From contig NZ_JACIBY010000007.1 of assembly GCF_014195535.1 (NCBI RefSeq), forward strand, positions 270,186 to 334,185: a stretch of 64,000 nucleotides of DNA, given 5' to 3'. This document shows positions 33,264 to 42,210 of the stretch, piece after piece. The notes under the pieces were generated by a model, which saw only the letters and a list, made by a program, of their open reading frames with translations, was not told where the DNA came from and did not search any database. The position numbers were made by a program, and so were the translations under genes. Source of the DNA: Runella defluvii. Its GTDB lineage: Bacteria > Bacteroidota > Bacteroidia > Cytophagales > Spirosomataceae. Within the stretch, counting starts at the first letter, position 1, and every line of letters begins with the position of its first letter.

Positions 33264-35360
33264 ATGAAACATCGCATTCTACTTAGTATAGCAGGAGGGC
33301 TTATGGCATTAGTGGCTTTCCGTGAAGCAAATGATTTGTCGTTGGATTGGCCCGAATACAATGGAAACGCGACCCGAAGCCATTATTCGGAGGCGAGCCA
33401 GATTTCGGCCGAAAACATCGGTCAACTTAAAGTGGCTTGGACGTATGCCTCGGGTGGGGCCGATACAGTTTTTCACCGTACCCAAATGCAGTGCAATCCC
33501 ATTGTGATTGATGGGGTTTTGTACGGCGTTTCGGCCAATACCCAAGCGTTTGCCTTGGATGCTACGACGGGGAGGGAACTTTGGAAAACAAACGTGACTG
33601 AGACGGAAGGAACAACAAGCCGTGGGGTAAGTTACTGGGCAGAAGGAGGCGAAAAAACAATCTTTTTTGGGGCGGGAAAATGGCTATATGCCGTGGATGC
33701 TGTTACGGGAAAATTTCGCTCTTCGTTTGGAGAAAACGGACGAATCAACTTAAAAACGGGCATTGAACGCCCTACGGCCGACGATTACGTGGTTTCAAAT
33801 ACGCCCAATGCCATTTTTGAGGATAAAATTATCGTCGGCACGCGGGTGTCGGAAAGTGAATCGGCTTTGCTTGGTGATATTCGGGCCTATGACGTGCGAA
33901 CAGGAAAACGCATTTGGACGTTTCGCACCATTCCTGAAGCGGGTGAAATGGGCGCTACATCTTGGCCAGCTAAAGCCCGACAACATATCGGAGGAGCGAA
34001 TGCGTGGGCGGGAATGGCCTTGGACCGCCAGCGGGGGATTTTGTACGCACCCACAGGCTCGGCAGCGTTCGATTTTTATGGCGGAAATCGCAAAGGCGAT
34101 AACCTTTTTGCCAATTGTTTACTGGCTTTGGACGTTCGCACTGGTAAACGGCTTTGGCATTACCAGTTGGTGCGCCATGATATTTGGGACCGCGACGTGC
34201 CTGCTCCTCCCAATTTGGTAACAGTTGTCCAAAACGGAAAAAAAATAGACGCTGTGGCGCAAATTACCAAACAAGGTTACATTTTTGTGTTTGACCGAGT
34301 GAGTGGAAAACCGCTCTTCCCTATCGAAAATCGAACGTTTGCGTTTGACGCCGTGGCGGGTGAATTTCCGTCAAAAACGCAGCCTATTCCGCTCAAACCG
34401 ACCTATTTTGCCCGACAAAGTTTTACCGAAAAAGACCTGAACTCGTTCGTGGCTGACCGTGATTCGTTGGTGGCCTTGATCCGAAAAGCCCGTACGGGGA
34501 GTGCTTATATTCCTATTGGCAAAGACATGACCATTTTCTTTCCTGGTACCGACGGCGGCGGGCAATGGGGCGGTGCTGCCACCGACCCGCAGGGAGTGAT
34601 GTATATTCCTTCCAAAGAAATTCCTGTTTATACATCGCTCTTATCTCGTAAGCAAGAGTCAAACGCAAAAACTACGACAGGAAAACAGTTGTATCGCCAG
34701 TATTGCTCGGCGTGCCACGGTGAAGACCGCCGAGGCAACCACGATGGCTCGTACCCTTCTTTGCTGACTGTTTCAAAACGACTTTCGGAAGATGCTGTCA
34801 AAAATTTGATTACCAAAGGCCGTGCTATGATGCCGTCGTTTGTGCATCTCTCAGCGGCAGAAAACAAAGCAATTGTCGATTTTTTGTTCCAAAAACAGCA
34901 AGATATTCAGGTGGCTAGCTCACAAAAAGGCGTTATTCCATATCAGCATACGGGTTACAACCGTTGGTACGACCGAAACGGGTATCCCATTAGTGCTCCT
35001 CCGTGGGGGACATTGACGGCTACGGATTTGAATACGGGCGACCGACTTTGGCAAGTGCCGTTGGGCGAATATCCAGAACTAACCGCCAAGGGAATTGCAC
35101 CTACGGGAACGGACAACTATGGCGGGCCGCTAGTGACAGGGAGCGGATTACTTTTTATCGCCGCGACCCGCGACGAACGCTTACGGGCTTTTGACAAAAA
35201 AACGGGGAAAATACTTTGGCAAACCCAACTGCCAGCGGCGGGATATGCTTCACCGAGTACTTACGTGGCGAATGGCAAACAGTACGTGGTCATTGCTTGC
35301 GGCGGAGGAAAGTTGAAAACAAAGTCGGGCGACAAATACGTGGCCTTTGCATTGCCATAA
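33264..35360 (+). CDS. PQQ-dependent dehydrogenase with inserted cytochrome c domain
   Basis: 698 residues with an N-terminal export signal (MKHRILLSIAGGLMALVAF). The eight-bladed quinoprotein propeller starts with WPEYNGNATRSHYSEASQI and has repeated A-x-D-x-x-T-G-x-x-x-W blades (FALDATTGRELWKT, YAVDAVTGKF, LALDVRTGKRLWHY). A class I haem site CSACHGE sits at residues 481-487 inside the propeller sequence, with the axial-Met region around AMMPSFVHL, before the last blades (ATDLNTGDRLW, AFDKKTGKILWQ). It resembles glucose/alcohol quinoproteins that pass electrons to their own haem. No PQQ biosynthesis genes are in the window. Confidence 0.93.
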   Translation: MKHRILLSIAGGLMALVAFREANDLSLDWPEYNGNATRSHYSEASQISAENIGQLKVAWTYASGGADTVFHRTQMQCNPIVIDGVLYGVSANTQAFALDATTGRELWKTNVTETEGTTSRGVSYWAEGGEKTIFFGAGKWLYAVDAVTGKFRSSFGENGRINLKTGIERPTADDYVVSNTPNAIFEDKIIVGTRVSESESALLGDIRAYDVRTGKRIWTFRTIPEAGEMGATSWPAKARQHIGGANAWAGMALDRQRGILYAPTGSAAFDFYGGNRKGDNLFANCLLALDVRTGKRLWHYQLVRHDIWDRDVPAPPNLVTVVQNGKKIDAVAQITKQGYIFVFDRVSGKPLFPIENRTFAFDAVAGEFPSKTQPIPLKPTYFARQSFTEKDLNSFVADRDSLVALIRKARTGSAYIPIGKDMTIFFPGTDGGGQWGGAATDPQGVMYIPSKEIPVYTSLLSRKQESNAKTTTGKQLYRQYCSACHGEDRRGNHDGSYPSLLTVSKRLSEDAVKNLITKGRAMMPSFVHLSAAENKAIVDFLFQKQQDIQVASSQKGVIPYQHTGYNRWYDRNGYPISAPPWGTLTATDLNTGDRLWQVPLGEYPELTAKGIAPTGTDNYGGPLVTGSGLLFIAATRDERLRAFDKKTGKILWQTQLPAAGYASPSTYVANGKQYVVIACGGGKLKTKSGDKYVAFALP

Positions 35361-35432
35361 GATAAATTTGTACTTAATTGCGAAAAAACTAATCCTAACA
35401 ATCCTTTAACCTTCTAACTACTAAAAACGCTG

Positions 35433-36131
35433 ATGACTCCTTCTCCTTTTTTAGGTGAACTTTTGGGCACGATGGTGCTTATTATTCTTGGCAACGGTGT
35501 GGTTGCCAACGTTGTTCTCAAAGATACCAAAGGCAACAATGGCGGCTGGATTGTCATTACCGCAGGTTGGGCTTTTGCCGTCACGATGGGCGTGTTTGTC
35601 TCCCAAGCTTTTGGCGGGTACGATGCGCATTTAAACCCTGCCGTTACGGTGGCTATGGCCATTGCCAAAAACGAATACAGTAAAGTGGTTAGTTATATCA
35701 CGGCGCAGATGATAGGAGCCATGTTGGGTGCGATTACCGTGTGGTTGTTTCATTTACCGCATTACGCACGCACCGAAGACAAAGGAGCCAAGCGGGCTAC
35801 TTTTTGTACAGAGCCTGCCATTCGTTCGACGGGGTCAAATTTCTTTAGTGAAGTCCTTGGGACAATCGTTCTTCTTGTGGGTATCAAAGGCATCGGGGCA
35901 GTGACTACGGGCTTAGGCCCTTTTGCCGTAGGTATTTTAGTGTGGGCAATTGGTCTTTCATTGGGAGGAACGACGGGCTATGCCATTAACCCTGCCCGCG
36001 ACTTAGGCCCTCGCATTATTCATGCCATTATGCCCATTGCAGGCAAAGGCGATTCTGATTGGCAATATTCGTGGATTCCAGTGGCAGGCCCGATTGTAGG
36101 AGCGATGATTGCAGGTCTTCTATTGCTTTAG
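35433..36131 (+). CDS. Aquaglyceroporin (MIP family)
   Basis: 232 residues with six membrane helices and the two NPA boxes: HLNPAVTVAMA (about 68-78) and AINPARDLGPR (about 186-196). The Asp after NPAR is the mark of glycerol facilitators, not strict water channels. It follows the PQQ dehydrogenase by 72 bp on the same strand; glycerol or another polyol as a shared theme is possible. No glycerol kinase gene is nearby. Confidence 0.93.
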   Translation: MTPSPFLGELLGTMVLIILGNGVVANVVLKDTKGNNGGWIVITAGWAFAVTMGVFVSQAFGGYDAHLNPAVTVAMAIAKNEYSKVVSYITAQMIGAMLGAITVWLFHLPHYARTEDKGAKRATFCTEPAIRSTGSNFFSEVLGTIVLLVGIKGIGAVTTGLGPFAVGILVWAIGLSLGGTTGYAINPARDLGPRIIHAIMPIAGKGDSDWQYSWIPVAGPIVGAMIAGLLLL

Positions 36132-36186
36132 CAGGGGTGCTTAATGTAAGTGCCAGCCAATTTAAAACACATAGAGCACAGTAGAA

Positions 36187-36243
36187 TAAACACATAGAAA
36201 TAGCACTATGTATTGTAAAAATTCTAGGTGCACTATGTGTTTA
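36187..36243. terminator. Weak inverted repeat between convergent genes
   Basis: TAAACACATAG (36187-36197) can pair with CTATGTGTTTA (36233-36243) around a 35-nt interior that holds another CACTATGT repeat. It lies between the convergent aquaporin and exported-protein genes and may serve as a two-sided terminator. Confidence 0.45.
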
Positions 36244-36260
36244 CTACTCATTTTTTAGGC

Positions 36261-36926
36261 TTATTTCTCAAATTTTAGCTTGAAGACCCCCGTTGTTAGT
36301 TTGATTTCGTCTTTATCATCCGTTTTTTTGTAGCCTCTTCCTTCTGGGTCAATGTCGGAGTCATAGCCCGTGGCACTGGTAAAAACTTTATCTTCCAGTT
36401 TGCTTTTCAGCCTTCCAAGACCGCCCAAAGCTGTTGCTGATGTTTTTTCTTTAAAATGCGTTCCATCAAGGACACACGAAAACTTGCCTTCCAAATAACC
36501 ATTTTCGGCTTTCACTACCTCAATCTCACCGCCATTTTCTCGTTTCGACTTCCCGACATGGTACTCCATACGGGGTGAACGCGTTTCTTCCACGTATTTT
36601 ACATAGGCGACACCTTTGTATTTACCTTCCGAAACGAGCGACTGCCAATATTTTTCACCGTTAAAATCTTCGTCCACGATTTTGTACAACCCTACCTCGG
36701 GGGTATCGCTGTTGCTCCAAGTGGCAAACCAAAACCGTAACGATTTGTCGGGGCTAGTGGCGTTGGCAGTAATATACCAAACATTGCCCATTCGTATTCG
36801 ACGCGGAGCTGTTTTGAATTCTTTCCCGTCGATTTGAACATTCAGCGAATTATCATTGGAGAGCTGGGCAAGGGCTGAAGAAGTAGCAATAAATCCGACG
36901 ATTAAGGCTAAAAATAGTGTTTTCAT
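36261..36926 (-). CDS. Exported protein of unknown function
   Basis: 221 residues with a signal peptide ending near SSALAQ. The mature part is Lys- and aromatic-rich with segments LNVQIDGKEFKTAPRRI, FWFATWSNSD, KVFTSATGYDSDIDPEGRGY and a final GVFKLKFEK strand. It resembles small single-domain beta proteins found after signal peptides in Cytophagales, but I recognise no named family. It is flanked by convergent and divergent neighbours, so it is probably transcribed alone. Confidence 0.6.
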   Translation of the reverse strand: MKTLFLALIVGFIATSSALAQLSNDNSLNVQIDGKEFKTAPRRIRMGNVWYITANATSPDKSLRFWFATWSNSDTPEVGLYKIVDEDFNGEKYWQSLVSEGKYKGVAYVKYVEETRSPRMEYHVGKSKRENGGEIEVVKAENGYLEGKFSCVLDGTHFKEKTSATALGGLGRLKSKLEDKVFTSATGYDSDIDPEGRGYKKTDDKDEIKLTTGVFKLKFEK

Positions 36927-37025
36927 TGTTGTGAGAGGCGTTTATATGCGCTTGATTATCAGTGAATAACTGTACTGTAAAGAAGTAAATTTTTGGCATA
37001 TAAAACAATGACATTTTACCCGAAA

Positions 37026-37056
37026 TTGGTATCACGGTGTTTCACCTGTATCTTTG
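37026..37056 (+). promoter_or_regulatory. Bacteroidota-type promoter of the TPR lipoprotein gene
   Basis: TTG at 37026-37028, a 20-nt spacer, and TATCTTTG at 37049-37056. Transcription would begin near 37061, which supports ATG 37082 over the upstream in-frame ATG at 37037. Confidence 0.75.
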
Positions 37057-37081
37057 GCGGCGTAAAATCAACCAAAAATCA

Positions 37082-37792
37082 ATGAAATACCTCATCACCA
37101 TAACATTAGGAGTGCTTGTCGTTCTTTTTCAGGCCTGTAGTTTCTCGTCAGAAGGTATGCTAGAAAAAGGAAAAGAGTTAATGAAAGAAGGCAAATTTAG
37201 CGAAGCATTGCCCTTTCTCAATAAAGCCATCGAACGCGATAATGGAAATTTTGAAGCCCTCAACGCGCGTGGGGTGGTCTATTACGAATTGAAAGAATTC
37301 CAAAACGCATTGCTGGATTATGAGCAAGCCCTCAAAGTGAAGCCTGATTATTATCGTCCTTACTACAACCGTGCGATGCTAAAAGTAGCCCAAAACGATA
37401 CCGAAGGCGCTTTAAAAGACTACGCAGAAGCCATTCGATTGGAAGATAAAAATGCCGAGCTGTTTGTGAATCGGGGGCAACTTTTGGCGGCAATGGGGCA
37501 AATGGACGGAGCACTCAACGATTTTGATAAAGCAATTGGGCTGGATTCAAAAAATGCCTTGGCGTATTACAACAAAGGAAATATTATATTTCAAAAAGGC
37601 GATTTTAAAGGAGCAGTTATTCAGTTTGAAAACGCTGTAAAAAGTGATGCAAAGTTTGGCAAGGCTTTCCACGCGTTGGGCGTAGCCCAATTGATGGAGC
37701 AGCAAAAAGAAGCAGGTTGTCTTAACCTCAAACAAGCCGATAAACTTGGTTATCCTGCCGCGAAAGAAGCACTGGAACAGAATTGTAAATAA
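37082..37792 (+). CDS. TPR-repeat lipoprotein
   Basis: 236 residues from ATG 37082 with a lipobox in VLFQACSF. Five to six TPR units follow with the classic Gly/Ala/Tyr/Pro pattern: ALPFLNKAIERDNGNFEAL, NARGVVYYELKEFQNALLDYEQALKVKPD, YYNRAMLKVAQNDTEGALKDYAEAIRLED, NRGQLLAAMGQMDGALNDFDKAIGLD, YYNKGNIIFQKGDFKGAVIQFENAV. A partner-binding scaffold on the inner or outer membrane is likely; no partner is suggested by the neighbours. Confidence 0.85.
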   Translation: MKYLITITLGVLVVLFQACSFSSEGMLEKGKELMKEGKFSEALPFLNKAIERDNGNFEALNARGVVYYELKEFQNALLDYEQALKVKPDYYRPYYNRAMLKVAQNDTEGALKDYAEAIRLEDKNAELFVNRGQLLAAMGQMDGALNDFDKAIGLDSKNALAYYNKGNIIFQKGDFKGAVIQFENAVKSDAKFGKAFHALGVAQLMEQQKEAGCLNLKQADKLGYPAAKEALEQNCK

Positions 37793-37860
37793 TGGCAGAT
37801 TGGACTTGGAGTATGGCAAAAGGATGGAATTTATCTAAGTATTTTCTGTAACTTTACCCC

Positions 37861-37987
37861 ATGGAGATAAAAAAAACGCCAATCAAGTGGGCGGCAATCC
37901 GCCCAATACGATAAGATATTAAAAGAGAATATCGAAGCTGTAATTTTAAGTATCATGCAAAATGTACCGCTCGGGCGGCCCCGTTGA
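37861..37987 (+). pseudogene. Frame-disrupted 5' end of the Rpn-type nuclease gene
   Basis: ATG 37861 begins MEIKKTPIKWA, the expected start of the family, but the frame meets a stop at about 37912. A second frame continues with QYDKILKENIEAVILSIMQNV, the normal next segment, and stops at 37985-37987. The rest of the gene is in a third frame (ATG 37962). At least two small indels therefore separate the family's start from the body of the gene. Confidence 0.65.
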
Positions 37988-38726
37988 AATTACAGCTGTT
38001 TTTATAGAAGAATTACCTGACGACATACAGCACACCAAAGAGCGGAAGCCTGATGTACTCAAAAAGGTAACTGATGCTAAAGGGGATACTTTTGTAGTTC
38101 AGATAGAGTTTCAAGTTAAAGATGAGCCTGAAATGGTTTATCGTATGGCAGAATATTTTATCATGCTTGAAAGAAAATACAAGTTGCCAATAAGGCAGTT
38201 TGTTATATTTCTTGGCGCTGACCATCCAACTATGGTAACCCAGCTTAATAGGGAAATGCTAAAGTTTAAATTTCCGCTGGTCTCACTTTCGACGTTGGAC
38301 TACCATATTTTTCTTAAATCGGATAAGCCTGAAGAAGTTATTTTGGCTATTTTAGCAAATTTTCAGAGTGAAAATCCTGAAAATGCTTTAAAACAGATAT
38401 TGGTGCGTGTCAAAGAAACTAGCAATGGAGAATTTTCGTTAAATAGGTACTTCAATCAGTTGCGTGTATTAGCTCAACTTCGTAATTTAGAATTAAATTT
38501 AAAAAACGCTATGGATAGTATCGCAGAATATATTAAAGAAGAAAGAGACGTTCTATTTTTGAGAGGTCTTGATAAAGGAGAAGCAAATGCTAGGGAGAAA
38601 GAGTTAACGAAGTTTGTCACTAATTTGCTCCAGAAGTTAAATTTACCTTTTGAGCAAATTGCAGACATTACAGGTACTACTGTGGATTTTGTTAAATCTG
38701 TACATAAAAAACTTAGTGACAAGTAG
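37962..38726 (+). CDS. Rpn/PD-(D/E)XK nuclease-family protein, probably N-truncated
   Basis: 254 residues. The nuclease core is near the N-terminus: ERKPDVLKKVTDAKGDTFVVQIEFQVKDE gives the Asp, Glu and Gln/Lys positions of the PD-(D/E)XK fold. YRMAEYFIMLERKYKLPIRQFVIFLG and SLSTLDYHIFLKSDKPEEVILAIL are typical of Rpn-like proteins long labelled transposases. The C-terminus (FVTNLLQKLNLPFEQIADITGTTVDFV) resembles the helical tail of the family. About 45 residues of the normal N-terminus lie upstream in other frames, so the protein may be inactive. Confidence 0.65.
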   Translation: MYRSGGPVEITAVFIEELPDDIQHTKERKPDVLKKVTDAKGDTFVVQIEFQVKDEPEMVYRMAEYFIMLERKYKLPIRQFVIFLGADHPTMVTQLNREMLKFKFPLVSLSTLDYHIFLKSDKPEEVILAILANFQSENPENALKQILVRVKETSNGEFSLNRYFNQLRVLAQLRNLELNLKNAMDSIAEYIKEERDVLFLRGLDKGEANAREKELTKFVTNLLQKLNLPFEQIADITGTTVDFVKSVHKKLSDK

Positions 38727-38748
38727 ATTTTATATGAAACAAGAATCT

Positions 38749-38791
38749 ACAAATAAAGCCTCGCCGAATCATTCGGCGAGGCTTTATTTGT
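38749..38791. terminator. Strong bidirectional terminator
   Basis: ACAAATAAAGCCTCGCCGA (38749-38767) pairs perfectly over 19 bp with 38773-38791, around a five-base loop. The GC-rich upper stem with A and T runs at its foot serves both the nuclease gene and the convergent MFS gene. Confidence 0.9.
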
Positions 38792-38826
38792 AACATTCGG
38801 CTAAGAATTAACTGACAACAATATCA

Positions 38827-40032
38827 TTACGCTTTTTTAAGGTTCTTTGTCCAGAAGTACAAACCGATAAAGGCAACGATAAGAATGGCAGGGAAAGCTA
38901 CCATCGTGCTCAGTGTCGCTTGTCCAGCAGCCAATTCAAGCGCATCGCCTTGGAAACCTTGAGCGGCTGCCTCTGTTTTAGCGCCATCAATCCAGTTACC
39001 AATAATTGGCTGGAAAATAGAGCTTGAGAACATCCCAACCCCACCAATTACCGACATTCCAAGGGCGCCACTCGCAGGGATTTTTTCAGCCACAAATCCA
39101 ACCATGTTTGGCCAAAAATAAGCGATACCGCAGGCATATACAAAAGCCGCAGCGTAGGCAGTTCCACCCGTTACTTTGCTCAATAAGAACAAACCAATGG
39201 TTGCCAAAACGGCCGAAACAAGAAGAACCCCCGTTTGGCTGATTTTGTGAATTACGGGTCCTGCAAAGAAACGAGCCACGGCCATAGTACCTGTCGTAAT
39301 CGCAAGAAGTAACATTGGGTCAGCACCTGATTTACTCAAAATCAAACCTACCCACTGCTGAGGGCCGAATTCTGAAATCGCTGTCAAGGCCATACAAGCA
39401 AACATGAATATAAACAACGGTGAAAGCATGGCTTTGATGTTTTCGCCCACCGATGCAGCCACTTCGTTTTTTGGTTTTGGAAACTCTTGTCCCCAGAAAA
39501 GATAAGCATAAATAATAGCTGGAAGAAGAATAATCCAAATTTGTGCTTCCCAACCAGTGTTGGCTTCAGTCATAAATTTAGAAATCAACGAACCAATCAC
39601 AATTCCACCTGGAAACCACATGTGGAATTTGTTCAACATGGCATTCATTTTATTGCCATCGTACGCGTCGGCAATCATCGGGTTACAAGCGGCTTCTGTA
39701 CAGCCGTTGCCCAAACCGATAAGAAGGGTTGAAATCAACAAGGTCATGTAGTTTCCACCCGAAAAGATTGTTAATAAAATACCGATAGTGTGTGCCAAAA
39801 ATGCAAACTGCATGATTTTTTTGCCACCTACTGAGTTGTAAATTAAACCTCCAACAATCATGGAGATGGGGAAACCTAAGAACCACATGGAGTTGATAGT
39901 TCCTAATTGCTCGCCTGTGAAGCCGTACTGTTTGGCTAGTTGGTCTAGGATACCTGCACGGATACTGAACGAGAACGCAGTGGTAATCAGCGCAAAGCAA
40001 CTACCGTAAAACAATCTGTCTTTGTTAATCAT
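38827..40032 (-). CDS. MFS transporter (sugar:cation symporter-like)
   Basis: 401 residues with twelve predicted membrane helices and a membrane-embedded start (RLFYGSCFALITTAFSFSIRAGIL). GTINSMWFLGFPISMIVGGLIYNSVGGKKIM is the MFS loop 2-3 region, though the usual RxxG motif is relaxed. LLIGLGNGCTEAACNPMIADAY is typical of the sugar/nucleoside branch. Divergent from a Gfo/Idh oxidoreductase 202 bp away, so it may import that enzyme's substrate. Confidence 0.88.
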   Translation of the reverse strand: MINKDRLFYGSCFALITTAFSFSIRAGILDQLAKQYGFTGEQLGTINSMWFLGFPISMIVGGLIYNSVGGKKIMQFAFLAHTIGILLTIFSGGNYMTLLISTLLIGLGNGCTEAACNPMIADAYDGNKMNAMLNKFHMWFPGGIVIGSLISKFMTEANTGWEAQIWIILLPAIIYAYLFWGQEFPKPKNEVAASVGENIKAMLSPLFIFMFACMALTAISEFGPQQWVGLILSKSGADPMLLLAITTGTMAVARFFAGPVIHKISQTGVLLVSAVLATIGLFLLSKVTGGTAYAAAFVYACGIAYFWPNMVGFVAEKIPASGALGMSVIGGVGMFSSSIFQPIIGNWIDGAKTEAAAQGFQGDALELAAGQATLSTMVAFPAILIVAFIGLYFWTKNLKKA

Positions 40033-40234
40033 TGTTTGAAAGGTTTGGTTGAAGGGTATGAAACATATTACTTCCAGTGGACTAAAGTAGGCGTACGATT
40101 TTTTTTACCCAATTTTCGTGAGAAAAAGGCTTTTTTTTACTTTGTGAATGTAAAAGTACTTCGCTCGTGAATGGCGAAAATGATAGAATCAAACTAACCT
40201 TGTAACTAAAACACCAAATTTAAAAATTAAAAAT

Positions 40235-41383
40235 ATGGCTCGAAAAATTAGAATGGGCATGGTTGGTGGAGGCCGTGGGGCTTTCATTGGAGGGGTACAC
40301 CGAATTGCGGCTGCTATCGACGGTGAGATTGACCTAGTATGCGGTGCGTTTAGCTCAACGCCCGAAAAGTCGAAAGCGTCGGGTGAAGACCTTATGCTTG
40401 ATCCGTCGCGTTGTTATGGCGATTTCAAAGAAATGATTCAAAAAGAAAAACGCCGTAAAGACCGCATGGACGTGGTGTCGATTGTGACGCCTAACCACAT
40501 GCACTTTGCTCCAGCTAAAATGGCGCTCGAAAACGGTTTCCACGTGATTTGTGATAAGCCCGTGACGTTTTCGTTGAGTGAGGCTAGAAAATTGCAAGAA
40601 ATTGTTGAAAAAACGGGCTTGACCTTTGCCTTAACCCATAACTATACGGGCTATCCGATGGTGAAAGAAGCGCGTCAACGTATCAAAAACGGAGCCATCG
40701 GCGTGATTCGTAAAGTGGTGGTTGAATACCCGCAAGGCTGGTTGTCGTTTCCTGTCGAAAAAGATGGGTCGAAACAAGCTGAATGGCGTACCGATCCAAA
40801 ACGCTCAGGGATTGCAGGTGCGGTGGGTGACATCGGAACGCACGCAGAAAACCTTGCCGAATACATCACAGGCTTGAAAATAACGGAACTGTGTGCCGAC
40901 GTGAGTCGCGTGGTAGAAGGGCGTGTGTTGGATGATGATGCCAACGTTTTGCTTCGTTTTGACAACGGCGCAAGAGGAATTTTGCATTGTAGCCAAATTT
41001 GTAATGGCGATTGGAACGGCCTGAATATTCGCATTTACGGGGAGTTGGGAAGTTTGCACTGGCACCAAGAAACACCTCAATATTTACACCACAAAAGCAC
41101 GGATGGCTACCAGATTTATCAGCCATCGGTGGGGCAATTGTCGGATTCAGCCAATGCCCACTCACGCATTCCGTTTGGTCACCCAGAAGGGTATTTGGAG
41201 GCTTTTGCCAACGTCTATCGCAATTTTGCCCGTACGGTACGTAAGCGTATGAATGGCGAAGAACCAAATGAATTTGATTTAGATTTCCCAACCATTGAAG
41301 ACGGTATCCGTGGAATGCAATTTGTCGAAACGGTCATCGCTTCGGGAAAAAGCAATAGCAAATGGGTGAAGTTTAAAGGATAA
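40235..41383 (+). CDS. Gfo/Idh/MocA-family NAD(P)-dependent oxidoreductase
   Basis: 382 residues. The dinucleotide loop is GMVGGGRGAFIGGVHRIAAAI (a glycine-rich Rossmann start). The family motif EKP appears as ICDKPVTFSL, with the Lys-Pro of the active site; GAVGDIGTHAENLAEYITG contains the catalytic His/Asp region. No signal peptide, so cytoplasmic. It is likely to act on a sugar or inositol-like compound brought in by the divergent MFS protein. A TTACTTTG box near 40137 may be its promoter. Confidence 0.9.
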   Translation: MARKIRMGMVGGGRGAFIGGVHRIAAAIDGEIDLVCGAFSSTPEKSKASGEDLMLDPSRCYGDFKEMIQKEKRRKDRMDVVSIVTPNHMHFAPAKMALENGFHVICDKPVTFSLSEARKLQEIVEKTGLTFALTHNYTGYPMVKEARQRIKNGAIGVIRKVVVEYPQGWLSFPVEKDGSKQAEWRTDPKRSGIAGAVGDIGTHAENLAEYITGLKITELCADVSRVVEGRVLDDDANVLLRFDNGARGILHCSQICNGDWNGLNIRIYGELGSLHWHQETPQYLHHKSTDGYQIYQPSVGQLSDSANAHSRIPFGHPEGYLEAFANVYRNFARTVRKRMNGEEPNEFDLDFPTIEDGIRGMQFVETVIASGKSNSKWVKFKG

Positions 41384-41391
41384 AATTGCTT

Positions 41392-41432
41392 AAATAACAT
41401 CCTGTATATAGTTGTTGTACAGGATGTTATTT
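41392..41432 (+). terminator. Terminator after the Gfo/Idh gene
   Basis: AAATAACATCCTGTA (41392-41406) pairs perfectly over 15 bp with TACAGGATGTTATTT (41418-41432) around an 11-nt loop. It starts 9 bp after the stop codon and isolates the gene from the sigma factor operon. Confidence 0.8.
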
Positions 41433-41490
41433 GAAAAATCAACCATCATTAGTTACCTCTTAAATCAAAAAAACATGATTCGCTATTTGA

Positions 41491-42075
41491 ATGAAATTGA
41501 CGCAAGTACATCTTGATGAGCGAGAGCTGTGGGATCGCCTGAAATCGGGAGATACAAATGCGTTTGGACAAATTTCGACGCATTATTATCGGATATTGTT
41601 TGACTATGGACGTAAATTCACCAAAGACCGTGAACTTATAAAAGATGTCATTCAAGATGCGCTGTTGGTGTTGTGGCAAAAAAGAGCCCACATCAATCCC
41701 GACGAAAATGCCAAATTATACTTACTCAAAATCATTCGGAATAGTTTATTCAAAGAACTTCAAAAACAGCACCTGCGGGTAGCCGACGGCCAGTTTGATG
41801 AACTGGAGTTTATGGAGCCCGAAGAATCGTTTATCATTTCGGCAGAATCATCGCAGCAGATGAATGCCAAGCTGCAATTACACCTTAAAAATCTTCCCAA
41901 GCGGCAGCAAGAAGTATTGTTCTTGAAATTTTACCAAGACCTCAGCAATGACCAAATCGCGGAGGTAATGAATATTCATCGTCAATCGGTCGCCAATTTG
42001 CTCCATAATGGCCTTCGCCTGCTCAAAAACCGCTTTTTTCTTACAACCCTCTATTTCATTTTGGCCAGGTGTTGA
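41491..42075 (+). CDS. ECF-type RNA polymerase sigma factor
   Basis: 194 residues. Region 2 covers about 15-80 (FGQISTHYYRILFDYGRKFTKDRELIKDVIQDALLVLWQKR), region 4 about 125-180 (LPKRQQEVLFLKFYQDLSNDQIAEVMNIHRQSVANLLHNGLRLL). This is the FecI-like branch that is paired with FecR anti-sigma proteins in Bacteroidota. It is followed by FecR, an STN-bearing SusC and SusD, so it most likely switches on that transporter operon when ligand arrives. Confidence 0.93.
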   Translation: MKLTQVHLDERELWDRLKSGDTNAFGQISTHYYRILFDYGRKFTKDRELIKDVIQDALLVLWQKRAHINPDENAKLYLLKIIRNSLFKELQKQHLRVADGQFDELEFMEPEESFIISAESSQQMNAKLQLHLKNLPKRQQEVLFLKFYQDLSNDQIAEVMNIHRQSVANLLHNGLRLLKNRFFLTTLYFILARC

Positions 42076-42210
42076 CAATTTGTTAACACGCCAAATTTCC
42101 CCCGCCTGAGAAATACCTTTTTTTTGCATAATAAATTTTGACTTTCATGAGTATAGACCGCCAAAGTCTGGATATACCTTATAAAAGCAGTAATAAGTAC
42201 TATTTTTTCT

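Noticed and set aside
33185..33361. Longer N-terminus for PurB
   Set aside because: The -7 element at 33203-33210 lies inside it, and adenylosuccinate lyases begin with the MQLNTLTAISPVDGRY-type sequence.
37962..38726. Active transposon, since such proteins are often labelled transposases
   Set aside because: Rpn-type proteins are PD-(D/E)XK nucleases; no terminal inverted repeats or target duplication were seen around it.
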